Source: Myoxocephalus aenaeus
Taxonomy: Eukaryota > Chordata > Actinopteri > Perciformes > Cottidae
Direction: 5' to 3'
DNA length: 64,000 nt
Assembly: GCA_038501785.1 (NCBI GenBank)
Contig: JBAMJR010000031.1
Location: 11,999,501 to 12,063,500, forward strand
In this document: positions 36,139 through 47,075 of the stretch, one piece after another
How the letters are laid out: each line of letters opens with the position of its first letter
Numbering within the stretch: the stretch's first letter is position 1
Position numbers and translations under genes: made by a program
Notes under the pieces: model-generated
Databases searched by the model: none
Told to the model about the DNA's origin: nothing
Seen by the model: the letters and a program-made list of their open reading frames with translations, nothing else

Positions 36139-36699
36139 TTAACACTCTGGGGTCTGTGGTCATTTTCTCGTTTTACATAATTTTTAAATTTCCCTTTTTA
36201 AAGACAATCTCAGCTATCTATATAATGAGACACCATTGTCCCAAGGCACAAGTGTAAAGAGAAAATATGACTAAAGCTGAAAAATGTAATCTTGATTTTG
36301 GAAATCTTTCATATTTGTTGTGAAAACATAACTTTACTCAGGTGGTATATCGGTTTTGATGATGGGAATTTGTTTACCAAAGGTTCACCAAAGCAGTGGA
36401 ATATATGAATAAAATGGTAGACACATGTAAATAAATGTCTAAAATCTAATTTTTTTTATATGGTGAGGATGATGAGCTGTGGCTGGCTTTGTGGCCTGCT
36501 ATGGTGATCTGTTGGCAAGCAGACGGACAGGGAGACGGCTGCACCGATGCTGCATGTTGTCCTCTGGACCCTCACAGCTCTAAATCCACTCTGTAAAATA
36601 CATTAATACTAGTCAGTATGAGTTCACTGATAGAAAGTAATGATTAGACACCGACACGTAAGGAAGATCCAACACTGACTATGCTCAGACACTGCATGC

Positions 36700-38188
36700 G
36701 CTAGCTACGTGCAAACATTGCTAAAGCTAACAGATCCAACTATGCTCAGGCCATGAGCTAAAAATGCACAACGGTAGTTACAGCCATACAAACACGTAAC
36801 TGAGATCCAACACTACTAATCATACTAAGTTCACTGTAAGAAAGTTAACGGTGATAGGGACAACAGTTGATTACCCACCGTTCATAGCTGTAATCAGCTA
36901 TCTCCGTTAGCGTGCTACCGCTAGCTCCGTGTTAGCATCAGCTACCGTGACATAAACAGTACTGTAGTAACGATTAATGGAGGTCCAACATTACTGGTCG
37001 TACTATGTTCACTGTAAGAAAGTTAATGGTGATAGGGACAACAGTTGATTACGCACCGTTCAGTCATAGACACGGAAGATAACAGCCAACACGGCACCAT
37101 GTAGTGACGTGCTAACGCTAAGCTATCGTCAACAAACAAACGTTATTTACGGTCTTACAAACACATAATGGAGGTCCAACACTACTGGTCGTACTATGTT
37201 CACTGTAAGAAAGTTAATGGTGATAGGGGCAACAGTTGATTATGCAGCGTTCAGTCATAGACACGGAAGAGAACAGCCAACACGGCACTATGTAGTGACG
37301 TGCTAACGCTGCTGGGCTATGTCAACAAACACACGTTATTTACGGTCTTACAAACACACAATGGAGGTCCAACACTACTGGTCGTACTATGTTCACTGTA
37401 AGAAAGTTAACGGTGATAGGGACAACAGTTGATTACCCACCGTTCATAGCTGTAATCAGCTATCTCCGTTAGCGTGCTACCGCTAGCTCCGTGTTAGCAT
37501 CAGCTACCGTGACATAAACAGTACTGTAGTAACGATTAATGGAGGTCCAACACTACTGGTCGTACTATGTTCACTGTAAGAAAGTTAATGGTGATAGGGA
37601 CAACAGTTGATTACGCACCGTTCAGTCATAGACACGGAAGATAACAGCCAACACGGCACCATGTAGTGACGTGCTAACGCTAAACTATCGTCAACAAACA
37701 AACGTTATTTACGATCTTACAAACACATAATGGAGGTCCAACACTACTGGTCGTACTATGTTCACTGTAAGAAAGTTAATGGTGATAGGGGCAACAGTTG
37801 ATTATGCACCGTTCAGTCATAGACACGGAAGAGAACAGCCAACACGGCACTATGTAGTGATGTGCTAACGCTGCTGAGCTATGTCAACACACAAACGTTA
37901 TTTACGGTCTTACAAACGCATAATGAGGTCCAACACTACTGGTCGTACTATGTTCATTGTAAGAAAGTTAATGGTGATAGGGGCAACAGTTGATTATGCA
38001 GCGTTCAGTCATAGACACGGAAGAGAACAGCCAACACGGCACTATGTAGTGACGTGCTAACGCTGCTGGGCTATGTCAACAAACACACGTTATTTACGGT
38101 CTTACAAACACATAATGGAGGTCCAACACTACTGGTCGTACTATGTTCACTGTAAGAAAGTTAATGGTGATAGGGACAACAATTGATT
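36700..38188. repeat. Higher-order tandem array inside piggyBac-like element 2
   Basis: The anchor 'gttcactgtaagaaagtta' (one copy has a T for C) recurs at 36829, 37007, 37198, 37391, 37569, 37760, 37952 and 38146. The intervals are 178, 191, 193, 178, 191, 192 and 194 bases. The 178-191-193 pattern repeats, so a trimer of about 562 bp has itself been duplicated. The first monomer type has a unique segment ('ctgtaatcagctatctccgt'); the other two share 'cagtcatagacacggaaga'. The array lies between the inferred splice donor (38189) and acceptor (36591). Confidence 0.95.
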
Positions 38189-38194
38189 ACTCAC

Positions 38195-38362
38195 CGTTCA
38201 GTCTCACAGGAACGCTGTAGCCAGCTATCTGGCCCGTTAGCTCCGGCTAGCTCCTTGTTAGCGAATCCTTCAGGCTCTGAAGCTGCGCCATCTGTCCATC
38301 CTCTCCAAGATAGCTTTGCTCAGGACTCTTTGCTTGGCATCTTCTGACTCATACATGTCCAT
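38195..38362 (-). pseudogene. piggyBac-like element 2 first-exon remnant
   Basis: On the minus strand an ATG at 38362 opens a 30-codon frame beginning MDMYESEDAKQRVLSKAIL and ending at a stop at 38270-38272. Its position, just inside the element end, fits a transposase N-terminus, but the sequence alone does not prove family membership. Further on, a strong splice donor (GTGAGT, complement of 38189-38194) ends the exon-like segment. The matching acceptor TTTTACAG (AG at 36591-36592) corresponds to the acceptor in element 1. Confidence 0.5.
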
Positions 38363-38511
38363 GTTTAGATGCTCAGACGCGGAAGTGGAAACCATATCCG
38401 CCAGATTTGAAACCATATCTCTGTGACGTATTATTGTGAAGATAGGATTTTATAAAAAACTTAAACATCTGGTTTTACGCGTCGACGCGGGCCCTGCCCC
38501 CAAAGGGTTAA

Positions 38512-38849
38512 GGAGAACCAGTGGAACACGGTCGAGGTGTTGTCCGACCGAAGTACATGTTTTCCTCTCAAGTATGGAAGGAAATGTTTGAGCGCTAGGT
38601 GACATTGACCTGCTCAATGAGGTCCTGAGCGGACCCCCTCCCCCGAGCAGTCCTGTTCTGCCACACTGCCTCGAAGGGCAGGCGTCTGTTGTGACCACTT
38701 CCCAATGGGATGGAACCACGCCAATGGGGATACTCCTTGACAGGTATGCTCTCTCCCTCCACGGGGATAGAGCGATAAGGCAAATGCTGTGATGCCTCTA
38801 CTGACCTATGCCTGTGGCACAGGCCGAGGCTGTTCAGACACTTCTGCAA
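38512..38849 (-). pseudogene. DIRS RNase H domain, broken
   Basis: Two frames share the domain. One carries VVTTDACPSRQCG (catalytic Asp in TTDA), the other EAVWQNRTARGRGSAQDLIE and QVNVT, matching the RNase H region of DIRS polyproteins. The frame then runs towards the piggyBac TTAA in a stretch that fits the domain's later part. Because the sequence across the TTAA leads directly into the linker before the recombinase, about a hundred residues appear to have been lost before the insertion. Confidence 0.8.
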
Positions 38850-38879
38850 AGGGGCGCAGCGACAGCAAGCCCAAAGGAA

Positions 38880-39560
38880 TGACAGCTAAGGCTGTTTGTC
38901 AATTTGCCCAATAGGCAAAGAAAGAGGATGTAGGGCAACCGCCCGTGTCGTCCACACACTGGGGCAACGGACGGGCCCTCACAGTGGCTGTATCCAGAGC
39001 TACACCAATCAAGGTTATGCTCTGATAAGGGCTCAGAGAGCTCCTCCCTGTGTTCACCTTGAGACCCCACAGGGCCACCTAAGAGATGAGGCGAGAAGTG
39101 TTCTGTGCAGCCTGAAACTGGAATTTCACGGATTAGTCAATCGTCCGGGTACGGCAGTATCTTCACACCCTCTGAATACTTGTGGGTAGAGGGAGAGTCC
39201 GAACGGAAGCACCCTGAACCAAGATAACGGCCTTAACAGGCCAATGAAGGAACCATCTGTGGCTAGGCACAATGGGCACCTAAAAATAGGCATCCTTCAA
39301 GTTGACGGATGTGAACCAGTCTCCTCTGGAGACAGCACGAAGGGCTGTGCTCAGCCTATGAATGGCAAGACCCCAGGACCTAGGACTGGGCGCAGTCTGC
39401 CACCCCTCTTCCTTGCGAGGGAGTAGGTTGAGTAGGTCCACCACCTCTTTGCCGGGTTGGTGATGATAGTGCCCCTGACCCGGCTGAATGTTGGGGATCG
39501 GTGTCGGAATTGAAGCCTGTACCCCTGAGTTAGGGCTTCCTTGGAAACAACCCCGGGGTC
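38880..39560 (-). pseudogene. DIRS reverse transcriptase, catalytically damaged
   Basis: The domain begins with GYRLQFRHRSPTFSRVRG (about 39530-39475), the usual start of DIRS RT. A deletion shortens the fingers region. Motif A reads GDWFTSVNLKDAYF; the catalytic position is AAC (Asn) at 39301-39303 instead of Asp. A stop follows the same motif. Motif C reads YPDD at 39140-39151 and is followed at once by a TGA stop (39137-39139) where family members have Trp. Connection-region pieces such as YSHCEGPSVAPVCGRHG lie at about 38900-39050. At least three frame changes are needed to follow the protein. Confidence 0.88.
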
Positions 39561-39939
39561 TGGAGCGTGAGGTGCCCAGTAGCTGACATGCCGCTGGGAG
39601 AAGTAACCTACAGACGGCCCGAGGACCTCAGTCCCTGCCCCCCCTGCCCTTAAAGGCTCTGGGGGGGTTAGTGCCCCGGTTAGTGCCCCGGTTCGAAGGT
39701 TGTCTGGGGGGCACACACTGGAAGAGTCGCGTTTGGGAGTAGCTCTGCCTCTCAGCGAGACGCTGAGGCCGCTGATGGCTATTGGGGTGGGCTGGGGGGC
39801 AACACGGAGCCCCTGCTGCCGTCTTGTAAGCCTGGGAAAGCAGGTCGTCTGCGACCCGACCTTAGGGGTCAAGAGTACCTGACCGCCGGCCTCAAATATG
39901 CGAGACGCAATAGTCGGCTCAATGGCTGGCCTCAAGGCC

Positions 39940-40450
39940 CCCTTTTGCCGCGTCCTCTATGGACGCCAGGGTTCGGCCATCTGCAGTAAGAGATGGGAGA
40001 GAGCACCTCTGGTGTCTCCCCCGCATGCGTGCAACTCCCTCAGAGCGAGGGACAGAAAAAGTGGCAGGGGCGGGAATGTGCCTGAAGAAGGCATTGCCAG
40101 CGCCCTGCGGATGACAGACCCCCTGGAGTCGTCGACTGCCCCCGCCGAAGGGGTATGGCCCGAGGAACGGGAACCAGGCCCGGAAGCATGGGAGGGCCGC
40201 TCGCCACTGTACTCAGTAAAGAAATTGGCGGACACTGCCCGTGACATAATGTCCTTCTCTGGGACCGGCTCAGCCGCGGATGGGTCTGATGCCTCAGTCC
40301 TCTCCGCACTAGGGCGGATGGTGAGAGACCCTCCCTCAGGCTCGAGGCCAAGGGTCATGGCCGTCTTTAGGCTGGAGAGGAGCCACACAGGTCCAACGGC
40401 CAGCAAGGTTAAACCTAAGCACGAGTCTGAGGGGACCCTGCCCCACTAAT
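39940..40450 (-). pseudogene. DIRS gag-like remnant
   Basis: A 149-codon frame on the minus strand (40406-39957) reads MLAVGPVWLLSSLKTAMTLG and ends MAEPWRP just upstream of the RT region. By position and low-complexity, Ser/Pro/Arg-rich style it corresponds to the C-terminal part of the gag-like protein. No zinc knuckle is seen. The N-terminal part is replaced by the tandem array that follows. The long plus-strand frame here is a shadow. Confidence 0.5.
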
Positions 40451-40544
40451 CAATGTGGATTACGAAGATAGTCTGAGCGGGCCGCTTTGCTGACTGCTAG
40501 AGAAGGGGCAGGGAACAGTAAGAGATAGGGAGTGAGGACACTCT

Positions 40545-41775
40545 CCTCCCTAGTATTGTAGCGGTAATTACTGGTGTCCCAGCAGTAAGCCAAGCGAGAA
40601 CACTCTGCTACTGTGGAAACAAGTCCTGTGAAAACAGGTCAGACACAGTCCGTCTAGCGTGAAGGGAGCGCTTCTATCTCTTCCTAGAGCACTCTCTTTG
40701 CTACTACGGCTCTCTTCGCTAGTGCGGTAGCTGTGATTCCTGGTGTCCTACCAGTAAGCTTCAGCGGGAGCACTGTGCTACTCTGGAAACAGGCCGGCAC
40801 AGTCTGTCTAGGAGAGGGGAGCGCAGCGCTCTCTTCACTAGTCCAGTAGCTGTGACCAGTAAGCTTCAGCGAGAGCACTGAGCTAGTGGGGAACCGGTCA
40901 TGTGGCAACAGGCCAGGCACAGTCTGTCTAGCGAGAGCACTCTCTTCACTAGTACAGTAGCTGTGATTCCTGCTGTCCTCTGAGGAGACTGGTCCTGTGG
41001 CAACAGGACAGGCACAGTATGTCTAGTGGGAGGGAGCGAGGGCACCCTCCTCACCAGTACAGTCGCTGTGGCTCCTGGCGTGCTAGCAGTCAGCTACAGC
41101 GGGAGCACTGTGCTACTGTGGAGGCCGGTCCTGTGGCGAGAGGATGGCACAGCCCGACTTAGTTAGGGGGAGCGAGAACACTCTTCACCAGTACGGCAAC
41201 TGTGATTCCTGGCGTCCTAGCAGTCAGCTACAGCGCCTGAGCTGTGGAGGCCGGTCCTGTGGCGACGGGACAGGCACACGCTGTCTAGTGGGGGGGAGCG
41301 AGGACATTCTCTTCACCAGTACAGTAGCTGTGACTCTTGGCGTCCTAGCAGTCAGCTACAGCAGGCTAGCGCTGCGCTACTGTGGAGGCTGGTCCTGTGG
41401 CGACAGGACGGGCACAGTCTGTCTACTGGGGGGGAGCGAGGGCACTCTCCCCACCAGTACAGTAGCTGTGGTCATTGGTGTACTAGCAGTAAGCTACAAC
41501 GGGAGCACTGAGCTACTGTGGAGACCAGTCCTTTGGAAACGGGTCAGACACGGTCCATCTGGGAAACTCTCCTCCCTTAGTAGCGTAGCTGTGACTATAG
41601 TAGCTGTGCTAGTATAGTAGCTGTGATCATTGGTGTCCTAGCAGTAGCTTCAGTGAGAGCACTGTGCTGCTGTGGAGACCAGTCCTGTGGAGACAGGTCA
41701 GACACGGTCTGTCTAATGAGAGGGGAGCACGTCTAGGAAACTCTCCTCACTAGTAGTAGCTAGTCTAGTAGCTAT
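40545..41775. repeat. Tandem array in the 5' part of the DIRS element
   Basis: A unit of roughly 100-140 bp recurs about nine or ten times. The anchor 'agtacagtagctgtg' or a variant occurs near 40557, 40722, 40842, 40949, 41051, 41188, 41318, 41453, 41576 and 41750. Units also share 'ggtcctgtggcgacaggac' and 'cacagtctgtctagtg' blocks. Divergence between units is higher than in the piggyBac arrays, so this array looks older. Confidence 0.9.
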
Positions 41776-42406
41776 GGCTGTGCTACCAGCTGTCAGTACC
41801 GTCATCGACGTACTCCTATAACAGCTGCGATGTTTACCGACGTTGATGTACACGCTGTCAGTATACCGTCATCGACGTAACCTCGGTAGCTTCCCACCAG
41901 TTAGCCTGGTGGGAATTAGCGTGGTCTCAGTTAGCCCGAGTGGCAACACTACGCTACCTATAACAGCCGCAATGTTTACCGACGTCACTCTCGTTAGCGT
42001 CCCCTCAGTCAGCCTGACCGGGACGCCGCTCACTGAAAGCCGGCCACGGCAGTAGCGATGTAGCCACGCCGAGCGGCGCGCTTCCGTTAGCGCTCCACCT
42101 TGTTAGCGGGAGCGAGAGCGCCCGTGGAATCTGCTGTTGCAGACACAATATTAGTCGATCTCACCCGGTGTTGCTTCACGGTGTGAAGATAGCCGACCTG
42201 GTGATGACCGAAGATAGGTACGCCGTCCGGCTCGATGGTCCGGATGTAGACGCCCACCGTCTCCTCCTAGGAGGTTCTAGCTGTCGCAGCCTTTGGAGGG
42301 CGAGAGACCCGCAACTCCGGAGGTCACAAGGCTACAGGCGATGAGCTTTCTTTCAGCCAAAGCTGATGCTAACAACTAGTTAGCCTGCGCAGCGAGAAGA
42401 TGAAAG
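41776..42406 (-). other. DIRS leader region
   Basis: GC-rich sequence between the array and the 5' terminal repeat. It includes a near-duplicate block ('ataacagctgcgatgtttac' and following, near 41818, with a variant near 41960). No open frame of note. Confidence 0.6.
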
Positions 42407-42567
42407 AGAACCGAGCTCGGGATGACGCGGTAAGTTATACCCGGCTGGGGGTCACCCGAGGTCACACGTGACTTTGTTGTTATAATTACTCGAACTGCGC
42501 AAGTGCGATATTGAACATATCCAGTGTGAAACATTGCCTCTGGCGGTCAGTAAGGATGAAATAGAAC
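42407..42567 (-). repeat. DIRS 5' inverted terminal repeat
   Basis: Reverse complement of 34850-35009 with scattered mismatches, ending GAAATAGAAC at 42567. The terminal AAC matches the AAC at which the other end begins, and the internal complementary region has a single GTT there, as expected of a DIRS circle junction. Confidence 0.9.
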
Positions 42568-45319
42568 TACCTGCAACTAATTTTCCCAGGTTTTAAAAAG
42601 GGTGGAATTTGATTCAACTGATTATTACTTGTTGTTGATGTTTTTTGTTGATGTTTTTTTTTTTTTTAGACAAACAGAAATAATTAGAGGCGTGTAGTCA
42701 GGTCTGTAGCAGAAATAGCCCACTGAGTCCTGGTGTGAATATATGTATTTATTCTCACAAGGTCAGTAGTTTAATTAGCCCTTTTGGTGTTTTTTGTCCC
42801 ACCTGCGCATATTTAATTTCTTTGTGGGGTTTTCTCAATTTGTTGTTTGAACATGCCGATAATTTCAAACTTCTATAACCCACCAGTTTTGATCAACATT
42901 GTTTGTCACTATGCTGGGTAAATTTACCCTTTTTCAATTACAGTTATTTTGTCACAAAAAGGAGGGAATGTATCAAAAATATATTTTGGAAAATAAACCT
43001 TAAAAGTGTGCCTTTCCCATAAGGAAGACACTTCTGTGTGTGGGTGTGTGTGCGCGTGTGCGCAAGAGAGATCTTCTGGCTTGCCCACATTGACAGAAAA
43101 CACAGAGTGGGCTCTTTCAAGTTGGTTGCGACTTTTATTGATATGAACTAATGAGATGAAATATAGAAGGTAACACAGCGAGAGGCTGTGCAAATTGGGA
43201 GGTCAGGTTGTACAGAATATGCCACTGATTCCTCTAGCCATTATTTGTCAGAACTTTGTCAAAACAGTACAAAAATGTGCGGAAAAGCAATTCAGTCTGT
43301 TCAATATACTGCATGTAATACATACACATACTGTATCTGTGGTGGAAATTGTTGAAATAGACGTTTTCTTATTTTAATTTTTAGTATGAATTCTGATTAT
43401 TTTCAGTACAATATGAGAATATGAGACCTTTTATTTCCATTCACATGTTATCCATTGTTAGTATCCCAGGTAATGGCCAAGAAATTTTGTTTTTCCAGCA
43501 CAAATCATGTCAGTGCCTGCCTGTCAGCAGGATAGGAACCAATAATTGATACCTTTTCACGAAGCTGTTTCACTTGACAACTACAGAGACAATAGAGGGA
43601 CATGTAGAGCATATGCTCTCATTTAAACCTTGACACCAATTAGCAAATCAAATTCTTCAAAAGAAGCGTGTAGCGTGTGCGCGTGTGTGTGCGTTATTCC
43701 TGCACATAACCTTTTTAGCTCCTCTAGTCAAACCAGTGGACCACTTTGATTTATGAGGAGTGTTGTGTAAAATAATGGCATGGTTCTAAAATTAGGATGA
43801 GGGTTAGGAAGAGCTGCTCTTTCTCTCCTTATTACACAATGAAAAGGAAGCAGGCCACACTGCCTTAAAGCATTTATTTCAACCCTTTCCTTTAACTACA
43901 CAATTAAACTGAACATTTGTTTCCCAAATCCCTAACTTGCAGGCATTTGTTCTCTTTACTAATGCGTTCTTGTAGCTGTAGTCATTTAGTAACTTTAGCT
44001 ACAGTTATCTTTTTCATTAGACATCATTTACAGTAAATCCTTCTAAATCGGTGTGTTCCAAACTTTCCCCACACTCTCAAACAACCACAGTTGTCCCTGA
44101 ACTAACAGCCCATTACTGCCAAGTTGTTCCACTCAGCTAGCTTGCAGTCCAGGCTGCAGGAGGCTGCCGTGGCCACTCCAGCCTGTGACCTAGCAGGAGC
44201 ACAGCGCCAGAAAGCTGCAGGATTGGACGCAGAGATCAGCACAAGGTCGTGTCTTTTGGCCCGGAAGGCCGTGGTCGGCGATGACGCCGAGCTTCCTGGC
44301 TCAGCCGATGCCTGGGCTGCTACGGCGGGACGGTCTGACTTTTGAATTTTCTGAATAGCCCACAGTTGCGGGAGCTGATGCAAACTGAAGACAAGAGCGC
44401 CTTGTGCAGCGTCAGTGAAGGTTAACCACCGGGCTGCTCCGAGAGGGGTCGGGCCATCTGGGTGTTCAGGGAGTTTGGAGCATCACACGCCTCTGAGGAT
44501 TCTGTAAAACGCTTCCAAATGAGAACATGTAGCCAATGTACATTTGAGGCGGAGCCACAAGGTTATCACATTGACCAGACATGAGACCCACCTTGATCCC
44601 ACCACAGGGGAGGGCTGTCTGCTCTGCAGGGAGGCGGGAAGGACGCAACATTTCACCTCAGACTGCGTGAGGTATGTTGCACAGTTAACATAACAATACA
44701 CAATCATTATTTTGATTTTAGGATTTGATCTTTGACTGACTATGTGTGTGGGATTTTAAAAGTGAAGGTCTTTCTTTGAAAAAACAATAACAAAATCTGT
44801 GCTTTAAAATTGTAGTAATAAAGATGGGTTGTCATGTCTTTCCTCAATAATTAATCTAACCATAACCCTTATTTATAGTTGAACTCATCTGAAGTGTTTA
44901 CTTATGTATATGCATCAGTATTAAATTGAGACTTAAAAGTTCCGAACAGTAACTATAAAGCAAACAATGACCACTGGCAGTAATAACTAGCTTGTTATGT
45001 ATTACATCTGCTTGTGACCTCATTACTTCCTTATCATCACTCAATGATAGGGTAACTTATGATGACATCATATTGCATTATAACATAGATTATACATAAT
45101 ATTAAAGATTATAGTTTATAACAACTATGGGAATCATGATAGAGTATGATACTTGACTGACAGTTATGAGGTATTTTGAAACTTGACCTTAAAATTCATT
45201 TAAAAAAAAGCTTCATAATGTGTATTAACATTGTTATAACCTCCTTAACTGCACAGATTTCCACCATTCAATAATAACTTAGAACTCACTCCCTCCTCAT
45301 AACTTATACAAACTGTCAT
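42568..45319. other. Non-coding stretch, no gene seen
   Basis: Contains a T-rich tract at 42640-42668, short imperfect GT tracts (about 43035-43060 and 43680-43692), and a GC-rich block at 44100-44340 whose open frames on both strands are not recognisable. 44810-45240 is AT-rich with many short palindromes and may be a worn repeat. Confidence 0.5.
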
Positions 45320-45628
45320 TTAACCCTCCTGTTATGTTCCGGGTCAAATTGACCCGTTTCAAAGTTTGAACATCTAGGAAAAAGTACTTTTTCTTTATGA
45401 AACTTCTTCTGCTAGCCTTAATTGGTGTTATCAACGTAAATAAAAACATAAAAAGATCATGTATTTTTAGGATCATGCAGGTTTATATTACAGAGATGAT
45501 GTTCGGGTCAATTTGACCCAGCAGTGAAGTGGAGGCTATAAGGGGTCAGAAGGGTCAAGTTTAGACCATTTCTTTCTTTGAAAATGTGAGACAGTCTTTC
45601 TTACTCCCTCCTACCATGTTTCATCACA

Positions 45629-45730
<102 letters not shown>

Positions 45731-46190
45731 GTTCACAGGCCCATATATAAAGTTGTACACATTTCAAACTTCAAACAAAAAAGCAGGTGTTTGTTATGGG
45801 AACCATCTCTATCCTGCTTCATGTGCCCATCCCCCCACACCTTCCAGACTAAACAATGCTTATCTTCTCACTTTCCCCCTAAATACACCGGGAACATCAA
45901 AGTAAGGGTTTCTTTCATGTGTCTCCTAATAAATATGGTACTATAGGATTTCTAATAGACTGACAGACGCTGACTGAGAGTGAAACACGCACATTTCATC
46001 CCAATCTCAGACGCACGCTCACGCTCTTTCTAACTACCCCACCTGTGCGCCAGATACTATTTTGACGGGAACCTTTTTTTTTCCCGTGGGAAAACTCCGC
46101 CCACACTTAGCAGGGGAGATGAAACATACAAAGTTCTACCAACTTTACACTCTGCAGGTACATACAACTCAGCAGCTTACTGTAGACAAC

Positions 46191-46271
46191 ATGAGCAACA
46201 GAAACAAAAGGATGACGGCCCTGGAGGCTCTGGAGCACATCCTTGATCACGACAGTGAAATAGAGGAGTAA
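46191..46271 (+). pseudogene. piggyBac-like transposase N-terminus, truncated
   Basis: An ATG at 46191 opens a 26-residue frame, MSNRNKRMTALEALEHILD then HDSEIEE, followed by a TAA stop. The sequence after the stop continues in frame with acidic residues (VSEDEDHLEV), so the stop looks like a point change. Alternatively the frame is meant to leave by the splice donor GTAAGT at 46268-46273, which overlaps the stop. The basic start followed by an acidic helix is the usual N-terminus of piggyBac-like transposases. The rest of the protein is absent. Confidence 0.7.
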
Positions 46272-46899
46272 GTGTCTGAAGATGAAGACCATCTTGAGGT
46301 CAATTTAGATTTCTTAACACTATAAATAAACATACATAAAGTTTACTTTCAATATAAATCCTTATGACTCATTTGGCTTGATTTTGAGTGAGCGGGTCGA
46401 TATGACCCTGAACAGCAGAGGTGTCTCATCTCTATTTATCTCTATCAGCCCATGGGAAAAAATATATCAAAATGCTAATAAAATTTAGGAAAAAATACAT
46501 ATTATGGTTGACTAATGCAATTTATATCTACGTTTTTCCAATGCACCTAAAACATTTTTTTAACACGTATTTTTCATTAAAACAAGTGAGTTATCATAAT
46601 TGAACTGTGATCTATGGAGGGGTGAATAACTCCATTCCACTAAAAACTGATTGAATTGTTAGTAATGGTGTTGGTGATGAGGTACAAACTATACTTATTA
46701 GGATTTTTTGGTTTCTGACAACTTTTAGATGATTAAACTCGGGAACATCATTGCTGTAACTAAGAAACGACCATAACAGGAGGGTTAATGAACACGTGAA
46801 GGCCGTTGACCATTTGACCAGAACTCCATTGCCTTTGTAGACTCCTGATCCTCTTTGAAGAAGTTGCGGATGCATAATGTATATATACAGTCGGTTCTG

Positions 46900-47075
46900 A
46901 TAATATACATCCAACTCTCTGACTGTACTTTGTATACGACTGTCATATTTTAACTATTCTGACTACTGTTTTTAACTTTGTTTTATGTCATGTTTTGTAT
47001 GTATTGTTTTTTGTCCTTTCTGTGAACCCCAAGATGTCAGCTAATGGGGATCCAGGTAATAAACTAAACTAATAT
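46900..47075 (+). repeat. LINE 3' tail fragment
   Basis: Ends 'gtcagctaatggggatccag' and then AATAAA-like sequence, which I recognise as the 3' end of a common fish LINE of the L2/Rex type. No coding part is attached. Confidence 0.55.

Larger units (their letters stand above)
36143..38507 (-). mobile_element. piggyBac-like element 2, inserted in the DIRS element
   Basis: Flanked by TTAA at 36139-36142 and 38508-38511. The ends CACTCTGGGGTCTG and CCCTTTGGGGGCAG (right end read inward) match at 10 of 14 positions. From 36160 to about 36450 it is clearly similar to element 1 at 31710-32070, sharing 'tcagctatctatataatgag' and 'gaatatatgaataaaatgg'. The 2365-bp body consists mainly of a tandem array between a short first exon and a splice acceptor. 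No catalytic domain is present. Confidence 0.9.
34825..42567 (-). mobile_element. DIRS1-like tyrosine-recombinase retroelement, interrupted and decayed
   Basis: The 7.7-kb element reads on the minus strand: leader, gag remains, RT/RNase H, tyrosine recombinase, then the internal complementary region. It is bounded by unequal inverted terminal repeats (about 160 bp shared, with 25 extra bases on the low-coordinate, 3' end). The internal complementary region joins copies of both outer ends. DIRS elements move as a circular DNA intermediate inserted by the recombinase and make no target duplication; none is seen here. About 2.37 kb of the length is an inserted piggyBac-like element (36143-38507). 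All coding parts carry stops, shifts or deletions. Confidence 0.92.

Noticed and set aside
39898..40449. 183-codon plus-strand frame in the DIRS element
   Set aside because: Antisense to the gag-like part; all recognisable DIRS motifs are on the minus strand.
44102..44383. GC-rich block with open frames on both strands
   Set aside because: Frames on both strands are explained by high GC; no domain, no splice sites that pair convincingly.
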